From positions 1-64,000 of the forward strand of contig JAUIDB010000022.1 in assembly GCA_030429235.1 (NCBI GenBank): a stretch of DNA of 64,000 nucleotides. The letters are read 5' to 3'. The notes below the pieces were generated by a model. That model saw only the letters and a list, made by a program, of their open reading frames with translations. It had not been told where the DNA came from and ran no database searches. How positions within the stretch are numbered: position 1 is the first letter of the stretch; each line of letters opens with the position of its first letter. The DNA comes from Thermoanaerobaculia bacterium. Lineage in GTDB: Bacteria > Acidobacteriota > Thermoanaerobaculia > Multivoradales > JAIOJS01. Positions 22,839-31,676 of the stretch are shown here, in pieces. The position numbers and the translations under genes are program-made.

Positions 22839-25586
22839 TTAGCCCGTATTCTGAAGCCCTTCGGCGATTCCCGTGACGGTGTCGCGCAGGCTCTCGAGCA
22901 ACGAATCGTCGGTACGGTCGGTCTGGCGCCAGCGTTGCAGGAGTTCGACCTGCAGAAAGCTCATCGGATCGACATAGGGGTTGCGCAGCCGAATCGACCG
23001 CTGCAGCGTGGGGTCGCGGTCGAGCAGTTCCGCGGTGCCGGCCAGGTCGAGGATCCAGCGGCGGGTCCGGTCGTGCTCGGCGCGGATCTGGTCGAAGATC
23101 TCGACTCCATCGCGCCCGGCCAGCGCGGCGTAGCGCGCCGCGATGTCGAGGTCGGTCTTGGCCAGGACCATCTCCACTCCGTCGAGCAGAGTTTGCACCA
23201 CGGGCAATTGGTCGATCATCTGGCGGACGGCATCGAGGCCGTAACGCTCCGCCGCGGCAGTGAGCCCGGAGCCGAGTCCGAACCACCCCGGCAGAATGTG
23301 CCGGCTCTGGGTCCAGGCGAAGACCCAGGGGATGGCCCGGAGCCCTCCGATTCCCGGACCCCGTCCGGACCGCTTGGCGGGGCGAGAGCCGAGCGCTAGT
23401 CGTTCGATGACATCGATCGGCGTCGCGTGGCGAAAGTAGTGGGCGAGTCCGGGGGTATCCCAGATCAGGGATCGGTAGGTGGCTCGGCTGGCCGAGGCCA
23501 CCAGGTCCATGGCCTCACGGGACTCGGGACTGGGGGCAGGAGTTCCCACCCGATCGCGCGCCGTCGCGGTGAGGACGCTGGCCGTCATTTGCTCGAGAGT
23601 CCGCAGGGCGATGCCGCGCAGTCCGTACTTGGCGTTGATGGTCTCGCCCTGCTCGGTGACCCGTAGTCGCCCGGCGATCGCTCCCGGCGGCGCAGCGAGC
23701 ACGGCGCGATGGGTCTTGCCGCCGCCCCGACTGATGCTGCCTCCGCGCCCGTGGAAGAAGATCGGTGCCACGCCGAATTCCCCGAGGGCGGCGACCAGTT
23801 GTTCCTGGGCCCGATGGATCGACCAACGGGACGCGGCGATGCCCCCCTCCTTGTTGGAGTCGGAGTAGCCGATCATGATCGGCTGGCGGTGTCCGCGGGT
23901 TGCGACGTGTCGCCGGTACACCGGCGCCGTCAGCAGTTCGTCGACGATGCGGGGTCCGGCCTGGAGGTCGGGCACGGTCTCCAGGAGCGGGCTGACGTGG
24001 AGGGGGATTTCACCCGGGCCGGGTAGTCCGGCCCAGCGGGCCAGCACCAGGACCGACAGCACGTCGTCGGCCCCCTGGGTCATGCTGACGATGAAGGTGT
24101 GGATCGCCGCCGGCCCGAAGCGCTCCCAGACCTCGGCCAGGGCGCGGAAGACCTCCAGCGTGGCCTCGGTCTCGGGAGAACAGTCCTGGCCGTCGGCCGG
24201 CACGTCTGGGTGATCGAGCCAGGCCAGGAGTCGCTGGGTACGCTCGGTCGCCGAGCGCTCGAGCCATTCCCGGTCTCGCAACAGCTCGGCGATGGCCCGA
24301 CGGTGGACCAGGGCATCCTGACGGAGATCGAGGCTGGCGAGGTGGAACCCCAGGGCGCGCACTCGAGAACGAAACCTAAGCACGTTGAACAGACCCGCGT
24401 GTCGTCCCTGGTGGTGAGCGAGACTGTCGGCCGCGAAGTCGAGATCCAGCAGGAGCTGGTCAGCGTTGCGATAGCCGCCGCCGGCGCCGTCGTGAGCTCG
24501 TTCGAGCTTCTCGGCGACCAACGTAAAGAAGACCCGGTACGGCATGTTTCGGTGTCGGGGGTGGATGGCCTGCCAGGTCTGGGGATCCTCTGCGGTCCAG
24601 GTGGCGAGGCGCTCGGTCAGGGCCTCGGAGACTCGGATTCGGGGCGTGGTCTGCGTCAGCTGCTCGGAGAGTCGCCGGGCCTCGGCGTGGTAGCGACGAA
24701 GGACCAGCGCTCGGTGGCGCTGGAGGGTGTCGAGGATGGTGTCGGCCCCGACGTTGGGGTTGCCGTCCATGTCGCCGCCCACCCAGGATCCGAAGCGGAT
24801 CAGTTGCTCGGAGATCTGGTCCGGCTCCGAAGACGCTCCGGGGGCGAGCTGAAGGGCCGTGGTCAAGGACTCGTAAAACGGGGGCAGGACGCGCTGGACG
24901 ACATCGCTAAGGAAGAAGAGAATCTGCTCCCGTTCGTCACCGACCGTGGGGCGAGACGAAGGGTGTTCCTCGGTTTGCCAGAGTGTCGAGACGATCATGC
25001 GGAGCCGCTCCCACAGGGCTCGGCTCTCGGGGGGAGTGAGCGAGGGATCGAGTCGGTCGACGAGGAGGCGCGCGATCTCCTGCTCCTTCTCCAGCAGCGT
25101 GCGTCGAGTCGACTCGGTCGGATGGGCAGTGAAGACGGGCTCGATCCGGACTTCGGCAAGGAGCTCCAGGATGCGGTCTCGACTCCACCCGAGGCCCGCC
25201 AGGTCGGTGATCGCGGCGGCCAGGCTCATCGATTGGGGGTCCTGGTGGGAGCGTAGGTAGTCGCGGCGCCGTCGGATGCGATGGACCTTTTCTGCGAGAT
25301 TGATCAGGCGGAAGTAGACACTGAACGACCGCACGAGTTCGGTGGCCAGCGTCGGCTCGAGCTCTGAGACCCGGCGCGCCAATCTGTCTTCGGCCCGCCG
25401 TCGCGCCTCGTCGTCGCTCTCGCGACGCTCGATCGCGGCGCGGCGGCAGTCCTCGACCGCTTCGAACAGTCCGGCTCCTCCCTGTTCCCGCAGCACCTCT
25501 CCCACCAGCCGGCCCAGCTGACCGACATCGTCCCGTAGCGGCTCGTCCTTGGCCGCGAACTCCACCCGCCGCTCACCTCGCGTCAT
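22839..25586 (-). CDS. ppc: Phosphoenolpyruvate carboxylase
   Basis: 915 aa, the full size for the bacterial enzyme, which makes oxaloacetate from PEP and bicarbonate to refill the TCA cycle. Catalytic histidine in FTAHPTESTRRTLLEKE (His155), WVGGDMDGNPNVG, MIGYSDSNKEGGIAASRW and the PEP/glycine-loop segment FFHGRGGSISRGGGKTHRAV (near residue 607) are all intact, and the C-terminus has the allosteric and terminal RNPYVDPMSFLQVELLQRWR ending in QNTG. ATG 25584-25586 has no Shine-Dalgarno sequence, but TAGAAT lies 6 nt upstream, which suggests its own leaderless transcript inside the run of minus-strand genes. Confidence 0.97.
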   Translation of the reverse strand: MTRGERRVEFAAKDEPLRDDVGQLGRLVGEVLREQGGAGLFEAVEDCRRAAIERRESDDEARRRAEDRLARRVSELEPTLATELVRSFSVYFRLINLAEKVHRIRRRRDYLRSHQDPQSMSLAAAITDLAGLGWSRDRILELLAEVRIEPVFTAHPTESTRRTLLEKEQEIARLLVDRLDPSLTPPESRALWERLRMIVSTLWQTEEHPSSRPTVGDEREQILFFLSDVVQRVLPPFYESLTTALQLAPGASSEPDQISEQLIRFGSWVGGDMDGNPNVGADTILDTLQRHRALVLRRYHAEARRLSEQLTQTTPRIRVSEALTERLATWTAEDPQTWQAIHPRHRNMPYRVFFTLVAEKLERAHDGAGGGYRNADQLLLDLDFAADSLAHHQGRHAGLFNVLRFRSRVRALGFHLASLDLRQDALVHRRAIAELLRDREWLERSATERTQRLLAWLDHPDVPADGQDCSPETEATLEVFRALAEVWERFGPAAIHTFIVSMTQGADDVLSVLVLARWAGLPGPGEIPLHVSPLLETVPDLQAGPRIVDELLTAPVYRRHVATRGHRQPIMIGYSDSNKEGGIAASRWSIHRAQEQLVAALGEFGVAPIFFHGRGGSISRGGGKTHRAVLAAPPGAIAGRLRVTEQGETINAKYGLRGIALRTLEQMTASVLTATARDRVGTPAPSPESREAMDLVASASRATYRSLIWDTPGLAHYFRHATPIDVIERLALGSRPAKRSGRGPGIGGLRAIPWVFAWTQSRHILPGWFGLGSGLTAAAERYGLDAVRQMIDQLPVVQTLLDGVEMVLAKTDLDIAARYAALAGRDGVEIFDQIRAEHDRTRRWILDLAGTAELLDRDPTLQRSIRLRNPYVDPMSFLQVELLQRWRQTDRTDDSLLESLRDTVTGIAEGLQNTG

Positions 25587-25592
25587 CGGTCC

Positions 25593-25598
25593 ATTCTA
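25593..25598 (-). promoter_or_regulatory. -10 box (TAGAAT) abutting the ppc start
   Basis: TAGAAT ends 6 nt before the ppc ATG, in the 30-bp gap after the radical SAM gene. It implies a separate, leaderless ppc transcript. No -35 match is obvious. Confidence 0.45.
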
Positions 25599-25616
25599 GG
25601 TGATGAGCGGCAGGGT

Positions 25617-26690
25617 CTAGGCTGAGGGTGGGTCGAAGAGACTGCGCTGTGGAGAGGGAGAGCGGAACGCCGCGACCGAGAGATCGGCCCGGGGGGAGGA
25701 GAAGCCGAGGCGCCTGGCCGAGGTGGTGAACAGGCTCTTGATCTGCTCGGCGTAGGCACCATGGCCCCGCATGCGATGCCCGAATCGGGGGTCGTTGAGG
25801 CGTCCGTCTCGGGCTTCGCGCTGTCGGGCCAGCACCCGACTGCTGCGCTCGGGATAGTGCGTCTCGAGCCACTGCTCGAAGAGAGGTCCGACCGCGCCGG
25901 GCAGACGGAGCAGGATGTAGGAGGCGGCGTCTGCCCCCGCTTCCCGCGCCGCGGCTAGGATCTCGGGCATCTCGTGGTCGGTGAGCCCGGGGACGACGGG
26001 ACTGACCAGAACGCCAGTCGGAACCCCCGCTTCGGCGAGGGTGGTGATGGCTCGCAGTCGCTCTCGGGGGTGGGGAGCTCGCGGTTCCATGCGCGCCGAG
26101 AGTTCCCCGTCGAGGGTGGTGATCGAGATCCGGACCGCCGCCGCCCGGTGGCGCGCCAGAGCGACGAGCAAGTCCGTGTCCCGTACCACCAATCCCCCTT
26201 TGGTGATGATCAGAACCGGATGGCGGCAGTCGGCGAGAACCTCGAGACAACCTCGCGTGATTCCGAGACGACGTTCGATCGGCTGGTAGGGATCGGTGAC
26301 CCCACTCATCGCCAGTGGTGTGGGCTGGTAGCGCGGCGCGCCGAGGGTGTCGCGTAGCAGCTCGGGGGCTCGGCGCTTGATCAGAATGCGACTTTCGAAG
26401 TCCAACCCCGCAGAGAATCCGAGATGTTCGTGGGTCGGGCGGGCGTAGCAGTAGATGCAGCCGTGCTCGCAGCCTCGGTAGGGATTGATCGACGCGTCGA
26501 AGCCCACGTCGGGACTCGTGTTGCGAGAGATGATGCTGCGAGAGCTGTCTTCGAAGTAGTGAGTAGGAACCCGATCGGCCGCCTCGTCCGCTTCGAAGTG
26601 CAGACGCTCGAATCGATTGGCGGGGTTCTGCCCCGTTCCTCGTCCCCGTGGAGGCTGGTTGGGGTTGGAGGTCGAAGACATCTCCTGCAT
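25617..26690 (-). CDS. Radical SAM protein of the PA0069/Rv2578c type
   Basis: 357 aa. The iron-sulfur motif CEHGCIYCYARPTHEHLGF (Cys74, Cys78, Cys81) has the CxxxCxxC spacing with the YARPTHE extension that marks the PA0069-like family, related to spore photoproduct lyase and often annotated as a DNA repair-type radical SAM enzyme. The barrel follows, with SGVTDPYQPIERRLGITRGC and a C-terminal helix region (PLFEQWLETHYPERSSRVL). The actual reaction is not known. The gene lies 15 nt downstream of the PP2C-type phosphatase gene and 30 nt upstream of ppc, on the same strand. Confidence 0.88.
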   Translation of the reverse strand: MQEMSSTSNPNQPPRGRGTGQNPANRFERLHFEADEAADRVPTHYFEDSSRSIISRNTSPDVGFDASINPYRGCEHGCIYCYARPTHEHLGFSAGLDFESRILIKRRAPELLRDTLGAPRYQPTPLAMSGVTDPYQPIERRLGITRGCLEVLADCRHPVLIITKGGLVVRDTDLLVALARHRAAAVRISITTLDGELSARMEPRAPHPRERLRAITTLAEAGVPTGVLVSPVVPGLTDHEMPEILAAAREAGADAASYILLRLPGAVGPLFEQWLETHYPERSSRVLARQREARDGRLNDPRFGHRMRGHGAYAEQIKSLFTTSARRLGFSSPRADLSVAAFRSPSPQRSLFDPPSA

Positions 26691-26705
26691 CTTAGTTCCG
26701 ACGCG

Positions 26706-28196
26706 CTAGGGACCGCTGTGCGAAACCTCCGGCTCGTGGGGGTCGAAGCGCATGGCCACCAGGGTGATGTCGTCCTCCTGGGCCGCGGCGCCGCGGTGGG
26801 TCGAGACGCGGCGGAGGATCGATCGCTTGAGATCTTCTAGCGGCTCGCCGGCCGCGGCGCCGAAGGCCTCCGCCAGTTCGTCGAGGCCGAGAGGCTCCCC
26901 GGAGGAGTCGCTGGCTTCGAACAACCCATCGGTGTAGAGCAGGACCGTGTCCCCCGGGTCGAGTGGGACGCTGGCCGGGACGAGGTCAGAATCGATCGCC
27001 GTCCCGAGGGGCAGGGCCGGAAGTTCGAGGAGCTCGACCGTCTCGGAGGCGGCCCGCCAGAGTAGCGCCGGTGGATGGCCAGCACTGGTGACGGTGATCC
27101 GGCCGCGGCGTTCGATGACGACCAGGGCCAGCGATACCAGGACCCGGGTGCGGCTGGTCTCTCGCAGCATTCGATGCAGTCGCTGCATGACTCTCGGCGG
27201 ATCGTCGAGTTCGTCGACGAGGAGGGTGAGCCCGGTTCGGATCGAGGCCAGAACCAGGCCGCTGGCCAGGCCGTGTCCGGCGACATCTCCGATCACCACC
27301 AGCATGCGGTCTTCGTCGAGCGGAAAGAAGTCGTAGTAGTCCCCTCCGACCTCGGCGGCCGGCAGCGAGAGGCGCGCCATCTCGAGCCAGGAGAGGGCGG
27401 GAGCCTCCGAGGGCAACATACTGAGCTGCACCGATCGGGCGGACTCCAGCTCTTGCCGCATGCGCTGCTCTTCGCGGGACCGCTCCTGGGCGACGACCCA
27501 CTGGCTCAGGAAGCCACGACGGCTCCGTCGCCCCCGCCACAGTCCGAATCCGAGGAGCCCGGCGTTGACGACCAGCACGCCCATGCCGAAGTCGCCGAGG
27601 AACTCGCCACTGCCCCAGCGCTCGAGGAACGCCGCGGTGGCGAGTCCGAGGTGGACCAGCCAACGGTCCGAGGCCGGGAGTCGCAAGAAGACGATCACGA
27701 AGGGCACGAAGAGGAAGAAGGGGGTCGGATCGTTGCCCCAGAACACGGCGGTGAGGAGCAGGGCCAGCAGCAGGGGGTAGAGGATAGCGACGATTCGGAA
27801 AGAGCGTTTGAGGCCGTAGGCGAGGCGATCCAGCAGGGGTGGTTCCGGGGTCGAGAACACCGGTCGTCTTCGCCGCAACAGGTGGATGCAGAGAAGGTTG
27901 AGGCCGAAGAGCACGAACGGAGCCAGCGCCCAACCGGGCTTGGGGCCCTCCAGTGCAGCCATGCCGACCCCGAAGGCGGTGGCGGTGGCGATCCAGAGGA
28001 CGGGTAGGAGAACCCGGCGGTTTCCCTCGTCGGCCCAGGCGCGCAGGGCTGCGCTCCGATCGCCGACCTCTAGTGGCGCCCAGGCGAGAATCGGCTCGGT
28101 CCGGGGTGGCTTGTCGGAGCGCTCGCGTCGGAGGCGTCGCCACCCCATGCGGCGGCGTGACGTGGCGGCGGGTGCCTCGGGGGCGTCCTGGACCAT
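26706..28196 (-). CDS. Membrane-anchored SpoIIE-type PP2C phosphatase
   Basis: 496 aa. An N-terminal cytosolic stretch is followed by about four to six membrane helices (VLLPVLWIATATAFGVGMA, LAPFVLFGLNLLCIHLL, LYPLLLALLLTAVFW, FLFVPFVIVFL) and a cytosolic phosphatase: metal ligands in AAEVGGDYYDFFPLDEDRM, GDVAGHGLASGLVLASIR, and LLYTDGLFEASDSSGEPLG, then QEDDITLVAMRF. SpoIIE/RsbU-type phosphatases dephosphorylate anti-anti-sigma factors in partner switching; no such partner gene is in this window. The start at ATG 28194-28196 is preceded by TAGAAT at 7 nt and no ribosome binding site. Longer frames reaching 28646 overlap the divergent AraC gene and are rejected. Confidence 0.88.
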   Translation of the reverse strand: MVQDAPEAPAATSRRRMGWRRLRRERSDKPPRTEPILAWAPLEVGDRSAALRAWADEGNRRVLLPVLWIATATAFGVGMAALEGPKPGWALAPFVLFGLNLLCIHLLRRRRPVFSTPEPPLLDRLAYGLKRSFRIVAILYPLLLALLLTAVFWGNDPTPFFLFVPFVIVFLRLPASDRWLVHLGLATAAFLERWGSGEFLGDFGMGVLVVNAGLLGFGLWRGRRSRRGFLSQWVVAQERSREEQRMRQELESARSVQLSMLPSEAPALSWLEMARLSLPAAEVGGDYYDFFPLDEDRMLVVIGDVAGHGLASGLVLASIRTGLTLLVDELDDPPRVMQRLHRMLRETSRTRVLVSLALVVIERRGRITVTSAGHPPALLWRAASETVELLELPALPLGTAIDSDLVPASVPLDPGDTVLLYTDGLFEASDSSGEPLGLDELAEAFGAAAGEPLEDLKRSILRRVSTHRGAAAQEDDITLVAMRFDPHEPEVSHSGP

Positions 28197-28203
28197 GGTC
28201 ACG

Positions 28204-28209
28204 ATTCTA
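28204..28209 (-). promoter_or_regulatory. -10 box (TAGAAT) abutting the phosphatase start
   Basis: TAGAAT ends 7 nt before ATG 28196, predicting a start of transcription at or next to the start codon. This would be the first gene of the long minus-strand run down to 17611. Confidence 0.5.
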
Positions 28210-28312
28210 CGCAGGAATCCACCGCGCTGGCGGGCGGCAGGCTGTCGTCTCGACTTGGTAAGCTGGCCCGTCGAGCCGATCGAAACCCGCAGCCTCGAAG
28301 TCTGGAGTTCGC

Positions 28313-29095
28313 GTGAGCCAAGCCCCAATGCACTATTCCGAGTATCCTCCGGCGCCGGAACTCGCTCCCTGGGTTGCGGCATACTGGAGCTTCGAAGTCC
28401 GGGCCGAAGACGCCACGTTCGACCACTGGATCCCCCCCACCGGCGGCGTGATGCTGGCCTTTCCCCGCGGAGCGCCCGCTGTGCTGGTCGGCCCTCGAAC
28501 GACTCCGTTCCAGACCCGAGTTCGGAGCCACGAACCGGTCTGGGGAGTCCACTTCTGGCCCGGGGCCGCGGTTTCGCTGCTCGGAACTGGCGCAGCCCGC
28601 CAGCGCGAGGGTCGGGTGCTGGCCCACGAGGTCGTGCCGTGGTCATGGTTGCAGTCGACGTGGGAGTCGTTCGACGGCGCCGCGGCCGCTGCAGTGAGCG
28701 CCTGGCTCGATCAGCAGCTGACGCCCCGGGTCGGGTCGGCCGGGCCGCTCGATTCGGCGGTGCTGGGGGCCGTCTTTCGGATCATCGCCGCGGCCGGAGA
28801 CCTCGAGATCGCCTCGTTGGCCGCGCCGCTGGCGATCTCGTCCCGCCAGCTTCGACGGCGGTTCCGCCGGGCCACTGAGCTTTCGCTCAAGGAACTCGCG
28901 CGGGTCGAACGACTCAGGGCTTCGGCACGCGGGGCCGTCGATCCGAGTCGCCGAAGCTGGGTCCAGATCGCGGCTGAACAGGGCTACGCCGATCAGGCCC
29001 ATCTGGTGCGCGAGTTCCGTCAGCTCCTGGGTCTCACGCCGGGAGCGTTCGAGGAACACGCTCGGCGGATTCGACACGGGGACGTGGTGCGCTGA
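28313..29095 (+). CDS. AraC-family transcriptional regulator
   Basis: 260 aa. The C-terminal third is an AraC/XylS double helix-turn-helix: EIASLAAPLAISSRQLRRRF for the first, then VQIAAEQGYADQAHLVREFR and LLGLTPGAFEEHARR for the second. The N-terminal part (APELAPWVAAYWSFEVR, VWGVHFWPGAA) matches the DUF6597-like sensor domain found in many regulators of this size. GGAG 5 nt before the GTG at 28313 fixes the start. It is divergent from the phosphatase gene and followed by a possible terminator, so it is monocistronic. The target and ligand are unknown. Confidence 0.9.
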   Translation: MSQAPMHYSEYPPAPELAPWVAAYWSFEVRAEDATFDHWIPPTGGVMLAFPRGAPAVLVGPRTTPFQTRVRSHEPVWGVHFWPGAAVSLLGTGAARQREGRVLAHEVVPWSWLQSTWESFDGAAAAAVSAWLDQQLTPRVGSAGPLDSAVLGAVFRIIAAAGDLEIASLAAPLAISSRQLRRRFRRATELSLKELARVERLRASARGAVDPSRRSWVQIAAEQGYADQAHLVREFRQLLGLTPGAFEEHARRIRHGDVVR

Positions 29096-29098
29096 CAC

Positions 29099-29119
29099 GC
29101 CGCGGGCGGCCGTTTTCTT
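29099..29119 (+). terminator. Possible terminator of the AraC-type gene
   Basis: GCCG-CGGG-CGGC (29099-29110) can form a short stem, followed by CGTTTTCTT. The stem is only four base pairs, so this is tentative. Confidence 0.4.
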
Positions 29120-29197
29120 CAAGACAGTCCAGTTGGTGGCGCGATAGGGTGGCATCGAAGCCGAGAACAGGGCGACCCAACCGACAAGGAGATCGAG

Positions 29198-29746
29198 ATG
29201 ACTAAGAGAAGTGGAAGACCACGTTGCCTATTCGCTATTGCCATCGGGCTGCTCTGCAGCACGGCCGTCTTCGGGCAAGCTCCCCCACCGTCCACGGAGG
29301 GACGGGAGGCCATGGAGAAGATCGCGGTCCTGGTCGGCACCTGGGAGGGAGAAGGGTGGATGCAACGAGGCCCCGGTGATCCTTCCCACTTTACGAGTCA
29401 CGAGTTGGTGGAAAGTCGGCTCGATGGGCGAGTCCTGCTCGTCGAAGGTCGGCACCACGCCAAGGAGGGAGAGGAGTCGGTGCACCACGCTCTGGCGGTC
29501 CTCAGCTACGACCCCACCACCCAGGGGTATCGGTTCTCCAGCTATCTCGCCGACGGTCGCTCGGGTGACTATCCGGCGCGGTGGGACGAAGGGAACCTGG
29601 TCTGGACCATCGCCACGCCGAACGGAACGGTGCGGTACACCATCACGGTGGAGGGGGATCGATGGCAGGAGATCGGGGAGCACTCGGTGGATGGCGAGAC
29701 CTGGCGTCAGTTCTTCGCCATGAATCTCACGCGACGCGCCGACTGA
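29198..29746 (+). CDS. Secreted DUF1579-like protein (182 aa)
   Basis: AAGGAG (29186-29191) precedes ATG 29198. The signal peptide CLFAIAIGLLCSTAVFGQ is cleaved before a short Pro-rich linker. The mature domain begins EKIAVLVGTWEGEGWMQRG, the opening of DUF1579-type and related lipocalin-like barrels, and continues as antiparallel strands (YRFSSYLADGRSGDYPARW, ETWRQFFAMNLTR). Such proteins have no established activity. It is a single gene followed closely by a GNAT gene that appears to have its own promoter. Confidence 0.7.
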   Translation: MTKRSGRPRCLFAIAIGLLCSTAVFGQAPPPSTEGREAMEKIAVLVGTWEGEGWMQRGPGDPSHFTSHELVESRLDGRVLLVEGRHHAKEGEESVHHALAVLSYDPTTQGYRFSSYLADGRSGDYPARWDEGNLVWTIATPNGTVRYTITVEGDRWQEIGEHSVDGETWRQFFAMNLTRRAD

Positions 29747-29761
29747 CCTCGGTCAGGGCGC

Positions 29762-29767
29762 TATGCT
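29762..29767 (+). promoter_or_regulatory. -10 box (TATGCT) abutting the GNAT start
   Basis: TATGCT ends 6 nt before ATG 29774; there is no ribosome binding site. It suggests a leaderless transcript. Confidence 0.45.
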
Positions 29768-29773
29768 CTGGCC

Positions 29774-30292
29774 ATGCCTGAGCTTCTCCTCCGATCCCCG
29801 GCCGCAAGTGAGGCGGCCGAGGTCGCGCACCTGGCGGCTCGATCCTTCGTGGAGGCCTTCGGGGCCGACAATAGCCAGCCGGACATGGAGGAGTACGTCG
29901 CGACGGCCTTGAGTCCGCGAGCGCTAGAGCTCGAATTGAGGGACCCTCGAAACACCTTTCGCGTCGGCGAGGCCTCGGGTCGGTTGGTGGGCTACTGGAA
30001 GCTTCGACGTGGCGCCGCACCGCCCTGCGTGCGGGGGGCGCAGCCGATCGAGCTCCACCGAATTTACCTGCTTCAGGAAGCCGTGGGCCGCGGGTGGGGT
30101 CGTTGCCTCTTCGAAGACTGCTACCAAGTGGCCCGAGCCGACCACCGGACGCTCTGGCTCGGGGTCTGGGAGCACAACGACCGTGCTCTCGGCTTCTACC
30201 GTCGCTTGGGCTTCGAGACGGTGGGGTCCCACGACTTCGAGTTGGGACAGGACGTGCAGACCGACCTGATTCTCCAGCTCGAACTAGAGTAG
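29774..30292 (+). CDS. GNAT-family N-acetyltransferase (172 aa)
   Basis: A single GNAT domain. Motif A is IELHRIYLLQEAVGRGWGRC (about 95-114), where GRGWG replaces the usual QxxGxG/A loop, and motif B is LWLGVWEHNDRALGFYRRLG (about 130-150), a strong signature of the family. It acetylates an amine of an unknown substrate, possibly a small molecule or protein N-terminus. The next gene begins 52 nt later and has its own -10 box. Confidence 0.88.
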   Translation: MPELLLRSPAASEAAEVAHLAARSFVEAFGADNSQPDMEEYVATALSPRALELELRDPRNTFRVGEASGRLVGYWKLRRGAAPPCVRGAQPIELHRIYLLQEAVGRGWGRCLFEDCYQVARADHRTLWLGVWEHNDRALGFYRRLGFETVGSHDFELGQDVQTDLILQLELE

Positions 30293-30331
30293 TTGGGGTT
30301 CGCGGCGACACGCTGGACCTCGAGGCTGCGA

Positions 30332-30337
30332 TAGGCT
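30332..30337 (+). promoter_or_regulatory. -10 box (TAGGCT) abutting the ABC1 kinase start
   Basis: TAGGCT ends 7 nt before ATG 30345; no ribosome binding site is present. Leaderless transcription is suggested. Confidence 0.45.
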
Positions 30338-30344
30338 GCCCGCT

Positions 30345-31673
30345 ATGACCGAGGAAAAACGCGAGGCCGCCTTGATGACCTCATCGCTGCGTCGGGCGGT
30401 GAAGATGGGCGGACTCGTGGGGCGCGTCGGGGGTTCGATCCTGGGCACCCGAGTGCTCGAAGTGGTGCGCTCGAAGTCGGGGCAGGACGCGCGTCGAGCC
30501 GAGAATCTAGTGCGGAACGCCACTCGCGTCGTGGAGACCCTGGGCGAGATGCGCGGAGCGGCGATGAAGATCGGTCAGATGCTCAGCCTGCAGGAGGGGC
30601 TGTTGCCGCCGGAGGTGAGTCTGGTGCTCCAGTCCCTTCAGAAGGAGGCTCCGGCGGTGCCCCCCGAGGTGATGCGCTACGAGCTCGAGGGTTCGCTGGG
30701 CGCTCCTGTGGATCGGCTCTTCGCCGAGTTCGACGAGCAGGCGTTCGCGGCCGCGTCGATCGGCCAGGTGCATCGGGCCGTGCTCCACGACGGGCGCGAC
30801 GTTGCGGTCAAAGTGCAGTATCCGCTGATCCGCGAGGTGGTCACCGCGGACCTCGCCAACTTCAAGCGGCTCTTGATGAGCCTCTTCTCGTTGGTGTTCG
30901 ACGGTGGCTTCGAGCCGCTTTGGGAGGAGGTTCGGGACCGGCTGCTCGAGGAGCTCGACTATCGCCACGAGGCGGCTAACCTCTCGCGAATGCGAGAACT
31001 CCATCGAGCCGTTCCCGAGGTCGTGATTCCCGATCTCGTTCCCGAACTGAGCTCCGATCGAGTGCTGACGATGGAGTTCGTCGAGGGCCTGTCCTCCGAC
31101 AGGGTGTTTTCGTCAGAGGTGCCGCAGGAGCTGCGGGACCGCTGGGGACAGGTGCTGTTTTCGTTTCTCTTCCGGGGGTTGTTTCGGCACCGGTTGCTCC
31201 ACGCCGATCCCAATCTGGCCAACTTCGCCTTCCGCGAGGATGGCGCGATGGTGGTCTACGATTTCGGAAGCCTCAAGGTCGTGCCGGAGTCGGTGGCCCG
31301 TGCCTATGCCGAGCTACTGCGGTTGGCACTGGAGGCCCGGTGGGAGGCCGTGCCGGATGCGCTGGCGGCTCTCGGCTTGGTGCGATCCGATGGTCGCGCC
31401 CTGGACGCGGGGCCGCTCGCGGTCTATTTCGATCTGGTCGGTGACATCTTGCGGCGCGACCCCCACTACCGGTTTGGCGCCGATGACGAAGTCCTCGACC
31501 GAGTCCTCACCTCGGGGTTGGAGAACTGGAACGAAGCGACCGATGTGAGGTTTCCGCGGGACGTGATCTTTGTCCAGCGTTCTCTGTCCGGCCATTTCGG
31601 GAACCTGGGCCGGTTGCGGGCGGCCGGACCGTGGCGAGAGATCGTGCAGCGCGAACTGGGAGATCTTGGCTAG
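30345..31673 (+). CDS. ABC1/UbiB-family atypical kinase (AarF type)
   Basis: 442 aa. The family-defining KxGQ motif is present in GAAMKIGQMLSLQEG (Lys75), the Ala-rich nucleotide loop in FAAASIGQVHRAVLHDGRD, the ion-pair lysine in VAVKVQYP, and catalytic-loop and metal-binding elements in LLHADPNLANFAF and VVYDFGSLKVVP. UbiB-type proteins support isoprenoid quinone synthesis or membrane lipid handling and act as atypical ATPases/kinases. The UbiB C-terminal membrane helices are missing, which fits the shorter bacterial ADCK-like subgroup. It is convergent with the solute-binding protein gene, the two stop codons being 3 nt apart. Confidence 0.92.
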   Translation: MTEEKREAALMTSSLRRAVKMGGLVGRVGGSILGTRVLEVVRSKSGQDARRAENLVRNATRVVETLGEMRGAAMKIGQMLSLQEGLLPPEVSLVLQSLQKEAPAVPPEVMRYELEGSLGAPVDRLFAEFDEQAFAAASIGQVHRAVLHDGRDVAVKVQYPLIREVVTADLANFKRLLMSLFSLVFDGGFEPLWEEVRDRLLEELDYRHEAANLSRMRELHRAVPEVVIPDLVPELSSDRVLTMEFVEGLSSDRVFSSEVPQELRDRWGQVLFSFLFRGLFRHRLLHADPNLANFAFREDGAMVVYDFGSLKVVPESVARAYAELLRLALEARWEAVPDALAALGLVRSDGRALDAGPLAVYFDLVGDILRRDPHYRFGADDEVLDRVLTSGLENWNEATDVRFPRDVIFVQRSLSGHFGNLGRLRAAGPWREIVQRELGDLG

Positions 31674-31676
31674 GGC